Source: Thecamonas trahens ATCC 50062
Lineage: Eukaryota; Apusozoa; Apusomonadida; Apusomonadidae
Assembly (NCBI RefSeq): GCF_000142905.1
Contig: NW_013657656.1
Coordinates: 282,991 to 346,990 of the forward strand
Direction of reading: 5' to 3'
Length of the DNA: 64,000 bases
Under the pieces are notes generated by a model. That model ran no database searches and was not told the DNA's origin. It saw only the letters and a program-made list of their open reading frames with translations. A program made the position numbers and the translations under genes. Every line of letters starts with the position of its first letter. Positions within the stretch are counted from its first letter, which is position 1. Shown here in pieces: positions 20,187 to 30,538 of this stretch.

Positions 20187-20623
20187 GGGAGAGGAGTACT
20201 CAAGGCGCGGTGGGAAGGGGGGGGGCCACGGAGGTGTGGGCGTGGGTGCGACACGACGACATGCCACAATGACACAACCCATTCTGCGAGCGGACAGTAA
20301 CCGTGGGACAGGTGGTGATTATCCCGGCGGACCTAGCGTCTGTTAACCATGTGTTGGCGAAGATTCATCGAAGCAATGAGGGAAACCGAACGCTCGATGC
20401 AGGCTGTATTGCAAGCTACTTTCGTCGGCCCTCCGGGCGCAAGCTCGCGAGGCAATTTCTCGGGCCATCAGAGCCCTTTCTTCTTTTGCTCCGCTTGGTA
20501 CCCTCCTCCTCCCCAACCAAAAGGGGGGGGGGGGCGTGCTGTGGGTCTTTTTTTTTGTTGGGGATCTGGCGGTGGGCGGAGCTACTCTTCTCTCCCCTGC
20601 AGCCGCGACCAAGGTCGCACGCC
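20187..20623. promoter_or_regulatory. Divergent promoter region between PAQR and LRR genes
   Basis: Both neighbours start outward from this 437-bp region. It contains G runs (20217-20225 and 20523-20533) and a T run near 20549. No core promoter motif could be assigned with confidence. Confidence 0.4.
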
Positions 20624-22510
20624 ATGGCGGCCACACCTTGGCAGGGACAAGACCTTTTCACGCTGCCGTTGCTGGTGCGGATCGTGTGGACAAGACCGAT
20701 CTCGCGCTCGACGTCGTTGTCTGTTGATCGCAGCGAGGCGTACGCGCAGGCGGGTGCCGCCGGATCGCCGCTGCCGCTCATCCCCAGCACTCCTGCGCCG
20801 CATCCGAGCCAGACGGCGTCCACGTTGGTGTTTCTGCCCGCTCCAGTCAAGCGCGCTGTGCGCCGGAGCGAACTTGAGGTCTCACGGCTGACGATCCGGT
20901 GTGAAGCGGGCGAGGCTGGCGAGGCGGCGCCGGACATCGATCGGGTCGACTTGGTCTTGGTCCAGGACGGGCCCGGCGACGGCTACGTCCCGATCCAGCA
21001 AGTGTTCAAGAACGGCACAGGGAGTTGCGAGTACGATGCAACTGCGACAGGCGATGAAGTGGTAGCAGACAGCATAGTGGGCGTGGTCGAGGTGAGCGTC
21101 CGGCGCGGTTTTCCGCGCAGCGAGCTGGCGATGACCATCGACGCGGCCGAGATCGACTGGATGTCCGGCGGCGATGTGGCGGCGACAGCCCGGCTCTTTG
21201 CGGATGTCTGCAGCCTAACGATCATAGGCAAGCCGTCCGGCACGGACCTCGAGCTGCCAGATCATCTTGCGTCTATGGAGGGCCTGGTGAGACTGTCTGT
21301 GGTGGCGAGCCGGAGCGGGAGCGGCGTCCCACCGACCGCGGTCCTCCCGCCAACCACGCGCTTCCTCACCAGACTGACGAGTCTCCGGCTCCGGCTGCCC
21401 AACGCTGAAGCTGGCGACCGGTTGAGCGACTTGCCTGGCCTCACGGCCGTCCAGCTTGATCACTCGCGGCTTCGCGAGCTGCCGCCAGGGCTGGAAAGCC
21501 TGGCGGCGGTTCAGGTGCTCTCGCTGACGCACAGCAGTGTCGAACAAGTGGTCGGATCACGGCTGGCGCGAAGCGCGGAGAGTCTCACAGAGCTCAACGT
21601 TGCTCACAATCAGCTCGACGGCAGAGGTCTGGCTGCTCTTGTTGATGGCGGGCTGCGGTTTGTGGCGCTGAGGCGGCTTGTGCTCTCGCAGAACCGACTC
21701 GAGGCGCTACCGCTCGCCGTGACGCTCGCCGCCGCCCTGCCTGTGCTCGAGACGCTGGACGTGTCGTGGAACAAGCTGCGCTCGCTTGATCTGAGGTACT
21801 GCGCCAAGCTGGTGACGCTCGTCGCCGTCGGCAATTCACTGGTAGGCGCGCCCGAGCTGCATCCGCGCGCGCCAGTTGGAGTGCTCAATCTGGCGAGCAA
21901 CGCGCTAACCGAGGTGCGCGCCCTCGAGGAGTGGGCACGTCAGGCTGGATCACAGCTACGTCTCTCGCGGTTGGACCTTGGGAGCAACGCGCTAGTAGAT
22001 GTGAGCGGGCTTTTGCGGGCACTGCACGGAGTCGACTTTTTGGATTTACACGACAACGCGCTGGCGGCTGTGCCGGCGGCGCTGTTCACGGGCGATGTCG
22101 TGCAGCGTGCGCGACTTCCGATGGCGCGCCAGGTGGAGTTAGAGGACTCGTCGCTCCCGCGGATCCGAGCCCTCCTGCATGGCAACGAGTGGGCGAGGAG
22201 CGAGGAAGTTGACGGCTTCATCGCGGGTGCGATGGTCGTGCCGCCGCTCAAGGCGCTCGCCGGCGAGGTTGCGCTGGCCGAGCATGGTATGCGTGGGCTG
22301 GAGCTGGAGGGCCTTGCGCGCGCCATGGGGGATGGGCTCGGCGACGATGAGATCTTCTGGCTCCATCGCGAGTACGAGCGGTGCGACGAGTGCCGGCGGT
22401 GGGCGTGGCGCGGCGGGCTGTGGCGGGCGCGTTCGAGTGCGAGGTATCTCGACGAGCGGATTGTGGTCGAGGAGGCAAGGTGTCGAGGGTGTGTGGACGG
22501 TTTACGATGA
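20624..22510 (+). CDS. Leucine-rich repeat protein with C-terminal CxxC pairs
   Basis: A single exon of 628 residues. About ten leucine-rich repeats occupy residues 210-470, e.g. LTSLRLRLPNAEAGDRLSDL, LTELNVAHNQLDGRGLAAL, LETLDVSWNKLRSL and LSRLDLGSNALVDVSGLL, with the LxxLxLxxN core. The N-terminal 200 residues are unassigned. The C-terminus has CDECRRW and later CRGCVDG, two CxxC pairs that could bind one zinc ion. LRR proteins of this type are protein-interaction scaffolds. ATG 20624 is the first in-frame ATG after a poorly coding stretch. The stop is 29 bp from the CHMP1 stop on the other strand. Confidence 0.75.
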   Translation: MAATPWQGQDLFTLPLLVRIVWTRPISRSTSLSVDRSEAYAQAGAAGSPLPLIPSTPAPHPSQTASTLVFLPAPVKRAVRRSELEVSRLTIRCEAGEAGEAAPDIDRVDLVLVQDGPGDGYVPIQQVFKNGTGSCEYDATATGDEVVADSIVGVVEVSVRRGFPRSELAMTIDAAEIDWMSGGDVAATARLFADVCSLTIIGKPSGTDLELPDHLASMEGLVRLSVVASRSGSGVPPTAVLPPTTRFLTRLTSLRLRLPNAEAGDRLSDLPGLTAVQLDHSRLRELPPGLESLAAVQVLSLTHSSVEQVVGSRLARSAESLTELNVAHNQLDGRGLAALVDGGLRFVALRRLVLSQNRLEALPLAVTLAAALPVLETLDVSWNKLRSLDLRYCAKLVTLVAVGNSLVGAPELHPRAPVGVLNLASNALTEVRALEEWARQAGSQLRLSRLDLGSNALVDVSGLLRALHGVDFLDLHDNALAAVPAALFTGDVVQRARLPMARQVELEDSSLPRIRALLHGNEWARSEEVDGFIAGAMVVPPLKALAGEVALAEHGMRGLELEGLARAMGDGLGDDEIFWLHREYERCDECRRWAWRGGLWRARSSARYLDERIVVEEARCRGCVDGLR

Positions 22511-22539
22511 GCAGCAGAGCCCGCCGGCAAAGGCGTGGC

Positions 22540-23114
22540 TCAGCGGAGGGCGGCAAGGCGTGCGGTGAGGTCGTCTTCGGCGTCGGCCTCTGCAGTGGAT
22601 GCCGGCTGGGAGAGCGAGGGCGTGCCGAGCTGCTCCGAAACCTCGAGGCCGTGCTCGTCGGCGACCTCCTGGATGAGCGAGTCGACCTGCTCCACCGGTG
22701 CGGAGACCTGTGTCGAGTCGCCCATGGCGTTTTCGACAAACTGCGAGGTGACGTCCATGTCTGAGAACTGCTCCTCGAACTTGTCCATGACTGCGGAGAT
22801 CTCTTCGAGATTCATCGACTGCAGCGCCTTGTCCATGCCCTTTGTCACGCCGGCCATAGTCTTTGTCACGCGCTTCATCTGGATAGCGGACTGCAGGCGC
22901 GAGGCGACAGCATCGATGCGCGAGCCCATCCGTAGATAGTTGAGTGATTGATTCTTCTCTCGAATGGCGTTTTGCGCGTAGATCCGTGCACCCTCAGTGT
23001 TCCCGTCCTCGATGGCCTTCTTCAGCTTCCTCCGCTGCGCCGCCTCCTGCTTCTTGGCCTTCTTAGACATCCGCGTGAACTGCTTCGAGGTAAACTTGAG
23101 CTGAAACAGTTGCT
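22540..23114 (-). CDS. CHMP1: Charged multivesicular body protein 1 (ESCRT-III, Did2), 5' exon missing
   Basis: Main exon of CHMP1, lacking only the first few codons. It opens at an acceptor (GGGTAG before 23114) with EQLFQLKFTSKQFTR, then ARIYAQNAIREKNQSLNYLR and MDKALQSMNLEEISAVMDKF, and ends with the MIT-interacting motif DDLTARLAALR. It yields 191 residues where human CHMP1 has 196-199. CHMP1 recruits VPS4 and remodels membranes at endosomes and the midbody. The initiating exon must lie between 23115 and the assembly gap or inside the gap. All family landmarks are intact. Confidence 0.93.
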
Positions 23115-23365
23115 CTACCCCCGCCCACCCCACACGCACCCACATGCACGCAACATACATACACAAGCCACCACATGCCACATGACCAACCATCCATATA
23201 AGTCAACCCTAACCCCCTCCCCCCCCCACCTCCTCACCTCCTCGCTTCCCTTGACCCCCCTCCCCCCCCCCCCCCCCCCCCCCACCCGCGCATGCCACTT
23301 CCGAACACTTGCCCCTCTCACTAGCCACCGGTTGGCAAACCACCTGCACCACACACACCCCTTCT

Positions 23366-23740
23366 NNNNNNNNNNNNNNNNNNNNNNNNNNNNNNNNNNN
23401 NNNNNNNNNNNNNNNNNNNNNNNNNNNNNNNNNNNNNNNNNNNNNNNNNNNNNNNNNNNNNNNNNNNNNNNNNNNNNNNNNNNNNNNNNNNNNNNNNNNN
23501 NNNNNNNNNNNNNNNNNNNNNNNNNNNNNNNNNNNNNNNNNNNNNNNNNNNNNNNNNNNNNNNNNNNNNNNNNNNNNNNNNNNNNNNNNNNNNNNNNNNN
23601 NNNNNNNNNNNNNNNNNNNNNNNNNNNNNNNNNNNNNNNNNNNNNNNNNNNNNNNNNNNNNNNNNNNNNNNNNNNNNNNNNNNNNNNNNNNNNNNNNNNN
23701 NNNNNNNNNNNNNNNNNNNNNNNNNNNNNNNNNNNNNNNN
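23366..23740. other. Assembly gap (375 N)
   Basis: Unknown bases lie between the divergent CHMP1 and VDAC genes, flanked by C-rich low-complexity DNA (including a run of about 20 C ending near 23283). The first exons of both genes and their shared promoter are probably here. Confidence 0.98.
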
Positions 23741-23826
23741 TCCCCCCCCCACCACCTCCCCCCCGCCACCCCCGTCCGTCTCCACTCGCCTTGCCACTCA
23801 CATCCATCTCTCTCTCTATCCTCCAG

Positions 23827-25114
23827 ACTTCAAACATGGCTTCCATCCCCAGTTTGGCTCCATTGGCTCCAACGCCGCCGGTACGTCCTCCTCTCCCCCC
23901 TCCCGTCCCCTCGCCTCGCTACCCCCCTTTGCGCGTGTTCCCAACGGCTCTGACCAACGGGCGCGCCCGCCACTCCCCCCTTCCCCTCCCCCCCCTCCTC
24001 TTCCCACCAATACCTTCCCCAACCCCCTCTTCCCACTTGCGCATTCGCTACCCCCCCCACCCCATTCCCCCCGCCCCGTTCCGCGCCCCACTCACCTGGT
24101 GTTCCACAAATTTTGCTGCGACCATGGGCAACACTCGGTTTTGGCTTTGGCTTTGTTCGCGCGCCATGCCACCGCCCGGCGCCATGCCACCGCCCGGCGC
24201 CATGTCACCTCACCGCCCCCGGGGCCATTTGTTGAATAATAGGCGTGCTTGACAACGGCAAGAACGCGTCGCACTACACCTACGGTGTGCGCAAGCTCAA
24301 CGTGACCACCAAGGCCGCCAACGGCGTCAAGTTCACCACCGAGGGTGAGCAGGATGATGCTGGCAAGATCGACGCCTCGGTCGCCGCCACCATGGACTGC
24401 AAGAAGATGGGCCTGACCTTTACCGAGAAGTGGTCGTCGTCGAACGCCATCGACATCAAGGCTGTTGCCAAGAACGTCGGCACTGACGGCGTCAAGGTCA
24501 CCGTCAAGGGCAAGTTCGACGAGGGCGCCAAGGCCCCGATCTCCGGCTCGGTTGATGCCTCGTTCGCCAACGACCTCGTTGCTGGCTCGCTCGAGATCAA
24601 GGCCGACTCGGGTGCCCAGTACTGCGCCTCGGAGGTGAACGGCAACGTGTCGCTCGGCCAGTCCGGCTTTGTCGGTGGCGTCAAGGGTGGCTACTCGCTC
24701 GCCAACGGCGCCAAGCCCGTCGACGTCAAGCTCGGCTACGCCACCAACGACTTCCAGGCCACCTTCCTCCTCAACAAGAACTTTACCGAGTTTGGCGTCA
24801 ACTACCACCAGGCCGTCAACGACAAGCTTGCTGTCGCTGCCCAGATCGACCTCAAGGATGCCCCCAAGAAGGACGCCGCCGCCGCCGCCGGTGCCTCCTC
24901 GGTCCCCAAGATCGAGGTCGGTGCCGTCTACAAGTGCTGCAAGGGCACCACCTACCGCGTCAAGGTTGACTCGGACGGCAACCTCGGCACCGTCTACGGC
25001 CAGGACATCTCCGACAACATCTCCGTCGCCTTTGCCTTTGGCCTCGACCTCGGCCAGGCCCTCAACTCGGGCGCCGCGGGCAAGGCCGGCTTCTCGCTCA
25101 ACTTTAACGCCTAA
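23827..25114 (+). CDS. VDAC: Mitochondrial porin VDAC, first exon missing
   Basis: Exons 23827-23880 and 24243-25114 (intron 361 bases, donor GTACGT, acceptor AATAATAG) encode 308 residues of a VDAC-type beta-barrel. Recognisable parts are FGSIGSNAAG then VLDNGKNASHYTYGVRKLN (N-terminal helix and strand 1), GLTFTEKWSSSNAI, LGYATNDFQATFLLNKN, TEFGVNYHQAVNDKLAVAA and AVYKCCKGTTYRVKV. VDAC carries metabolites across the mitochondrial outer membrane. Exon 23827 opens at acceptor CCTCCAG in phase 2, so an initiating exon lies upstream, probably in the gap. The ATG at 23836 is in the wrong frame and is not the start. The intron is rich in C and T. Confidence 0.85.
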
Positions 25115-25207
25115 GCGAAGCTGTCAATGCCTCCGTCCCCGTCCTCCTCCCTCGTCCTCCTTTCCCGCTCTCCCCCGCTCTTTAGGGCGCTTCCTGTTCA
25201 TCGTCAC

Positions 25208-27256
25208 TCATTGAACGCTTCCGTGTCGGACTCTACTTGCCCGCCCCGGCGCACGCTCCTCTTCCAGCACTTCGTCAAGCAGCTGCCGCACCGGCGTGAG
25301 CGGCGAGAAAATCAGAGAGTCTGTGTCGCTCTCGTCGTTGTCGCTCCTGCCGCCCAGCCGTCGTCCGCCGCCCAGCGGAGTGACAAGCATGCTCGCTTCC
25401 ATCTCCGCCCGTGCAGGCAGCTCGCCGGCTCGCAGCGCCTCCCAAAGATCTGGCAGCCGTGCATCTGTGGCAGCAGCCTCGGCTGCCGCAGCCTCGGCCA
25501 GCAGAGCCTCATAGTTTGCATACGCCTCGGTCTGCAGCGCCTCGAGATCGTCGAGGAGCCGGTCCGCGCGCCCGCGCCCGATCGACACGCCCGCCGCCGC
25601 TGCCGCCTCCTCTGCACCCACAATGACGTTGAGCACGTGCTCGGTCCGCACGTGATGCGCGGCGCCGTAGTAGCCGAGCAGTGCCCGCAGCGTCCGCACC
25701 TCGGCACGCATCATCTCTTCCGAGTACCGCGCTCCAGCCAGAACCGCGGCCACCGTCCGCGCTCCGGCCCGCTTGTCGCGGGCAAACGGCGGGAGCGCGT
25801 CCAGCACCTCGCGCGTCGTCGGCCGCTCCACCCTCTCCGGTGCCGCAAACGCCGGCTTGTCGCGCGAGACCGCGGTGTGGACCTCGAGCGTCATCGGGAC
25901 AATCATGCCGAGCGAGAGCAACGAGTGGCTCACCTCGCCAAGTTGCTGCTCCAGCCGCGCCACCGCGTCCAGCACCCGCGACTCGGTCGACGGCAGCGCC
26001 ACCATTGGGAGCACCGTCCCAAGGTGATTACGCGCCTCCAGGACCGACGTGTGCAGTGCCGCGACCTGGGCCTCCAGCTGCGCCAGCTGGCCGACATGCA
26101 GCGGCGCGTCGCCGCTCGCCTCCGCCATTGCGCTCACGCCCTCGGCAACCGCCACCAGCGACACTCCGCTGTTCACCACAAGCTCGCTCCCCGCCGCCGC
26201 CGACCGCGCCTCCTCGGCCTCGCTCGGCGCCGTCGTCGTAAACGGCGGCCGCTGCCACGGCTTAATGAACGGGTTGAGCGTCCGTAGCGGAACGTGCGCC
26301 GCACGCACAGGCTCGATCTGCCCGGCTCCCTTGGTGCCGAGCGCAGACCGCATTGCACGCACCGTCCCCAACGGCAGCCGCACCTCGGCCATGTCCGGCT
26401 CGCCAGTCGTCCCCTCCAGCACGCCATCGAGCGTTGTCGCCACACTCGCCACCGCTCCTGCCAGCGATGTATACGCCAGCTCGTGGCTCTCCATCCCCCG
26501 CGAGAGCTCCACCACCTGCCGCTCCAGCTGGATGACCTGCGCCTTGAGAAACGCCACCCGCCGCCGATCCAGCGGCTCGTCCCTCGCCTCGTCCACAAGC
26601 TGCTCGTGCAGCCGTTTCAGCTCGGCATACTCGACTTTGATCATCTCCAGCTCGCTTCCTCCTCTCTCCGCCACCCTCCTTCGTCTGCTCGCTCCTCGGC
26701 TCCGCACTGCACCCGGATCGGCCACCACTCTGCTGGCCCCAGCCTCGCCGCCATCATCCAGCTCATCGGCCAGCTTGGGGTTCCGAGCCAGAACGATCCG
26801 CTCCACAAAATGATGCATCGCCGCCCGCGAGCCCATGACCTTGCCTGCCACAGCCGCCGCCGCCTCGCGCACAGCCTCGCGATCCAGATCAGGCTGCTCC
26901 CACTGGACGAGCGCAGCCGCCGCCACAGACATAAAGGCCCGGCGGTAGGCACCCTCGCGCTTGGCACGAGCCTCGACATCGAGCCGTGACACCTCGGCCC
27001 GTCGATCGCCCACCCGCCGGGCAACCAGCTCTTCCAGAGCACGTGCCGCTGCGGCGAGCCGACTGCCGTGGCTTTCCCCAGGCGGCGGCGGGAAGAGGCC
27101 GTCGACCGACACGGGCACCACCAGCGCAGGCACCACCAGCTCCACCACAGGAAAGCCAAGCTCTAGGAATTCAGCATCAGTCATGGCCCGTCCACTCAGC
27201 ACTGGTACCCTCCTCACGAGACCAAGGACACGCAACCTTCGCGAGCTGCTTGCCAT
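25208..27256 (-). CDS. Ala/Glu-rich coiled-coil protein, function unknown
   Basis: A single exon of 682 residues starting at ATG 27256. The protein is helical throughout, with heptad-like stretches such as YAELKRLHEQLVDEARDE, FLKAQVIQLERQVVELSRG and LEALQTEAYANYEALLAEAA, and no transmembrane segment. The C-terminus has an acidic serine patch (SDNDESDTDSLIF). It is not recognised as a known family; a structural or flagellum-associated coiled-coil protein is possible but unsupported. It is divergent from DBF4 across 438 bp and convergent with VDAC, 93 bp apart. Confidence 0.6.
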   Translation of the reverse strand: MASSSRRLRVLGLVRRVPVLSGRAMTDAEFLELGFPVVELVVPALVVPVSVDGLFPPPPGESHGSRLAAAARALEELVARRVGDRRAEVSRLDVEARAKREGAYRRAFMSVAAAALVQWEQPDLDREAVREAAAAVAGKVMGSRAAMHHFVERIVLARNPKLADELDDGGEAGASRVVADPGAVRSRGASRRRRVAERGGSELEMIKVEYAELKRLHEQLVDEARDEPLDRRRVAFLKAQVIQLERQVVELSRGMESHELAYTSLAGAVASVATTLDGVLEGTTGEPDMAEVRLPLGTVRAMRSALGTKGAGQIEPVRAAHVPLRTLNPFIKPWQRPPFTTTAPSEAEEARSAAAGSELVVNSGVSLVAVAEGVSAMAEASGDAPLHVGQLAQLEAQVAALHTSVLEARNHLGTVLPMVALPSTESRVLDAVARLEQQLGEVSHSLLSLGMIVPMTLEVHTAVSRDKPAFAAPERVERPTTREVLDALPPFARDKRAGARTVAAVLAGARYSEEMMRAEVRTLRALLGYYGAAHHVRTEHVLNVIVGAEEAAAAAGVSIGRGRADRLLDDLEALQTEAYANYEALLAEAAAAEAAATDARLPDLWEALRAGELPARAEMEASMLVTPLGGGRRLGGRSDNDESDTDSLIFSPLTPVRQLLDEVLEEERAPGRASRVRHGSVQ

Positions 27257-27694
27257 GACTCCCTTGACCGCTCCTCCTGCTCCTGCTCCTGCCCCAACAC
27301 GCCGGCTCTTCCTCCCTTCAGCAAAAGGCCGTCAAGTGGAGGTGGCTAAAATAGCCGAATACTGGCGTCTGATCAAGCCGCCGCGGTCAGGCCCCCACCC
27401 CTCCCCCCTCCCCCCCCCTCGCCCCACTCCCCGAGACAGTGATAACCACCCCAACAACGTCCACCCAACCCCCACCACTTTACCCGAACTACCCCCTCAC
27501 CCCTCACCCCACCCACCCACCAAGCCCTTCATTTCCCTCGCCATCTCCCACAACTCCTTGGCCTCGCTGGTCCCGTCACTGGCTGGCGAGCTGAGCTCTC
27601 GGTAGATTCCACCAACCGCTCCACCGGCCCACCCACCCCCACCGGCCCACCCACCCCCAACCGCCCAACCCTACCCAACCCCGCTCAGTCAACC
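27257..27694. promoter_or_regulatory. Divergent intergenic region, C-rich on plus strand
   Basis: The region lies between the coiled-coil gene (minus) and DBF4 (plus). It is strongly CT/CA-rich on the plus strand, with CCCACC repeats near 27620-27660 just before the DBF4 start. No coding potential is supported. Confidence 0.45.
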
Positions 27695-30538
27695 ATGGCC
27701 AGCAGCGTCCACGAGTTTGTGTTTGACTCGGAAAGCTGTCTCCGGTCGCTGTCGGGACGGATCTTCTTCAGAGCTCTGCCTCCTAGCCTGGCAGGTCTGC
27801 AGGACGCTGTCCAGGCTCGAGGTGGGCGAGTCTCCTCCTTCTTGGGTGACTGCTCACTGGTGGTCGTGCCCTCACTCTCTGAGCTCCGTCGAGTCGCTGA
27901 CCTTGTTGCTCGTGAAGAGACTGGCCAGGACATTGATGACGCAGAGCTGCAGCCGCCGCGGAGGGCCCGCAAGTCCTCGCGGTCAAAGTCTGGGCCCATT
28001 CGCCAGGACGACAAGGAGTTTGCCCGAAAGCTCCGCCGCATGCGCAAGGCCCGCGTCACCTCGTACTCGCGGCTCCGCAAATGGATCGACTCGCTGCCGC
28101 CACTGCCGGCGCAGCAGAGCTCGACCGGCCCAATCGCGCGCTCGAATGCCCGTGGCTACGGCCGCCTCGCCGCGCGCCCCGCCGTGGCGGGCGGACTGGT
28201 CATTGCTGCTTCGACCGCCTCGCGGTCGCGCATCTTCCAGAAGCTGCCGTTTGTGGCGTCGACGTCCCTGATCGCGCCGCGGACCGGCGCCCGCAAGCCG
28301 ACCGTCCCCACCCGCTCGCGTATGGGCGGAATCACGGTCTCGCGCCGCGCTGGCGAGGTCGCCAAGTCGGTCACCGCGCGCCTCAACAATATGTCGGCTA
28401 CCCGCCGCGCCGCCCGCATCTCGCGTGCCTCCCTCTCCCGGACCCCGCAACTGCCTGCGGTGCTGGTCGAGGATCCCGATGGCGAGTTTGAGCCGTTCTA
28501 CAAGGTCTTTGCCTGGGACGCAGACGCACGCGCCTTTGCTACCCCGCGCCTCTACCTCGACGACGCCCATCTCTCCACCGCTGGCTCGCTCTTTGTCCCG
28601 GGCACCACCCCGCACTACATTCCCTCGCCCAAGCCCCCGCCGCCGCGTGATAACGAGTCGTCAGACACCGAGGAGCTGCTCATGGGCACCGCCGCCGCCG
28701 CCACCGCCAAGAAGAAGAAGAAGAGAAGCGACCGGCGCCCGCACAACAAGCGCAAGCACTCGTCCAAGCCGCACAAGGCCCGCGCCCCGCGCCCGGGCAC
28801 CTGCGAGTGCTGCAACGTCCACTACGATGACTACGATGCCCACATCACCTCTGACAAGCACAGGCGCTACGCGCTCAACCCGGACAACTACGCCGACCTC
28901 GACAATCTGCTCAACCGCGTCGCCGAATCGGTCCGCCAGTCGCAGCTCGACGACACCGGCTCGGTCTCGCCGCCGGTTCGTGATGTCGTCGTGGCCGCCG
29001 ACTCTGCCGCACCTGCCACGGTCGTCGTCCATGCTGATGGTGACGGCGATGATGACGGCGATGACGACGACGCCGCCGACGAGTCGACACAACCTGCGCC
29101 GCCTTCGCCGGCCCTCCTGGCTCCTGCCGCTGAGGCAGTGGTCAACCTCTCTCTCCCCTCGCCGTCGCAGTCAACACCGCGTGAGCCGCAGCTCGACGTG
29201 CCTGCGTTTGTCACGCCGCAAACGCGACCGATCCCACCGGCCGTTGCCCCGCTCCTCGCCCGCCCGACTCCGCGCTCGCGCTACATCGACGTCGACGCCG
29301 CCAATGCCTCGCTCGTCTCGCAGCTGGCAGCCATCGACGACTCGGACTCGGACGACGACTCGGACAACGACTCGGACGACAACGACGGCAAGGCCTTGCT
29401 TGGCCAGGCTGGCCTCCGCGCCATGCCAATGGCGCCCGGTCACGCCAGAATGCGCCGCCGCTCCGGCTCGGCCGCCTCCTCCGCCCTCGCGCCCAACACC
29501 GCCATCCGCGGCTTTGGCAACCTGGCGTCGCCGCCCGAGAGCGCAGACTCGTCCGCCTCCTCGCCGCAGTCTGGCTCCGCGCAGCCGGCCCAAAAGACCA
29601 ACTCGCTTGCCCAGCTTCTCTCCATGATGGAGACTAAGCCGAGCGCGCAGGTGGCCATCGCGCCGTCGCGGGTCCTCCGCGGCGCCACCGCCTCGGGCAC
29701 GCGGCCGTCCCGGAGGCTGACCGCCAAGCCTCCGCCGCGCCCCGCGGTGGCACCGGTGGCCAAGCCTCCGCCGGCCGCCTCCAAGCCGCTGCCCAAGCCG
29801 GTCGGCTCGTCGATCTCGTCGTCGCCGACCAAGTCTGGCTCGTCGCGCTCGTCGCAGCGCATGGCCGCGTACGGCTTCCTCGACTCGCCGACATCGCCAT
29901 CGCGCAGGCGGCTGGTCGACGCCGGTGCTATCCACGCCCACGCCGCCCGCGTCCGCGCTCTCCAGACCTCCACCACCGTTCCAGTCGAGAGCTCGGACAA
30001 GACCTTTAGCGACGAGCGCGTCGACTTGGTCGGTGTCAAGGTCGCTCCGCGGCCACGCCCGATCCCGCTCAACTCGCCGCTCAAGACTACCACCCGCCTG
30101 CCGACCAAGCTCCGCAGAGCAAGCGCGCGGAGCAGGCGCGACATTGCCGCCCACACCCAGCTGCCACCCACCATCCGCGCCCCGGTCGCCCGCGAGCTCA
30201 ATCCCAACACCGACCTCGTCGCCACTGCCAGCCCGTCGCACCGCCATCGCGCCGCCACCCACTCGCGTCTCTCCCGCCCGCAGCTCAAGCGCCGCCGTCG
30301 GCCCGAGTCAGGCGGCTCAGTCTCGGACCGCATCGCCAAGCGCCGCAAGCCACTCGGCACCGTTCCACCCTCGTTTTCCTCCTCGCCACAGGACTTTGTG
30401 GAGGAGCCAGCCGCCCGCCCCCAGCGGCCGGCCGCGGCTCTCCACCGCCCGCGACCGATTGTCGGCTCCAACGTCAAGACCGCACCGGCCATCGAACCCG
30501 AGTTTACCGTTACCTTTAACGCCGACGAGCTGGTCTAG
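27695..30538 (+). CDS. DBF4: DBF4, regulatory subunit of Cdc7 kinase
   Basis: A single exon of 947 residues. All three DBF4 motifs are visible. Motif N, a BRCT-like region (LSGRIFFRAL... AVQARGGRVSSFLGD), is at about 18-60. Motif M (PAVLVEDPDGEFEPFYKVF) is at about 252-275. Motif C is the DBF zinc finger, CECCNVHYDDYDAHITSDKH, from Cys 370. DBF4 activates Cdc7 to phosphorylate MCM and fire replication origins. The remaining 500 residues are Ser/Pro/Arg/Asp-rich and probably disordered, with RxL and SP sites typical of cell-cycle targets. The start ATG 27695 follows a C-rich leader. Its 3' end overlaps the convergent oxygenase gene by 23 bases. Identity is strong because of the DBF finger and motif order. 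Confidence 0.88.
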   Translation: MASSVHEFVFDSESCLRSLSGRIFFRALPPSLAGLQDAVQARGGRVSSFLGDCSLVVVPSLSELRRVADLVAREETGQDIDDAELQPPRRARKSSRSKSGPIRQDDKEFARKLRRMRKARVTSYSRLRKWIDSLPPLPAQQSSTGPIARSNARGYGRLAARPAVAGGLVIAASTASRSRIFQKLPFVASTSLIAPRTGARKPTVPTRSRMGGITVSRRAGEVAKSVTARLNNMSATRRAARISRASLSRTPQLPAVLVEDPDGEFEPFYKVFAWDADARAFATPRLYLDDAHLSTAGSLFVPGTTPHYIPSPKPPPPRDNESSDTEELLMGTAAAATAKKKKKRSDRRPHNKRKHSSKPHKARAPRPGTCECCNVHYDDYDAHITSDKHRRYALNPDNYADLDNLLNRVAESVRQSQLDDTGSVSPPVRDVVVAADSAAPATVVVHADGDGDDDGDDDDAADESTQPAPPSPALLAPAAEAVVNLSLPSPSQSTPREPQLDVPAFVTPQTRPIPPAVAPLLARPTPRSRYIDVDAANASLVSQLAAIDDSDSDDDSDNDSDDNDGKALLGQAGLRAMPMAPGHARMRRRSGSAASSALAPNTAIRGFGNLASPPESADSSASSPQSGSAQPAQKTNSLAQLLSMMETKPSAQVAIAPSRVLRGATASGTRPSRRLTAKPPPRPAVAPVAKPPPAASKPLPKPVGSSISSSPTKSGSSRSSQRMAAYGFLDSPTSPSRRRLVDAGAIHAHAARVRALQTSTTVPVESSDKTFSDERVDLVGVKVAPRPRPIPLNSPLKTTTRLPTKLRRASARSRRDIAAHTQLPPTIRAPVARELNPNTDLVATASPSHRHRAATHSRLSRPQLKRRRRPESGGSVSDRIAKRRKPLGTVPPSFSSSPQDFVEEPAARPQRPAAALHRPRPIVGSNVKTAPAIEPEFTVTFNADELV

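Noticed and set aside
23836-23880. ATG at 23836 as the VDAC start
   Set aside because: It reads out of the porin frame; the frame one base over joins to the conserved exon and matches the VDAC N-terminus.
25127-26287. Long Arg/His-rich open frame antisense to the coiled-coil gene
   Set aside because: GC-rich third positions create open antisense frames throughout this window; composition is biased and no domain is present.
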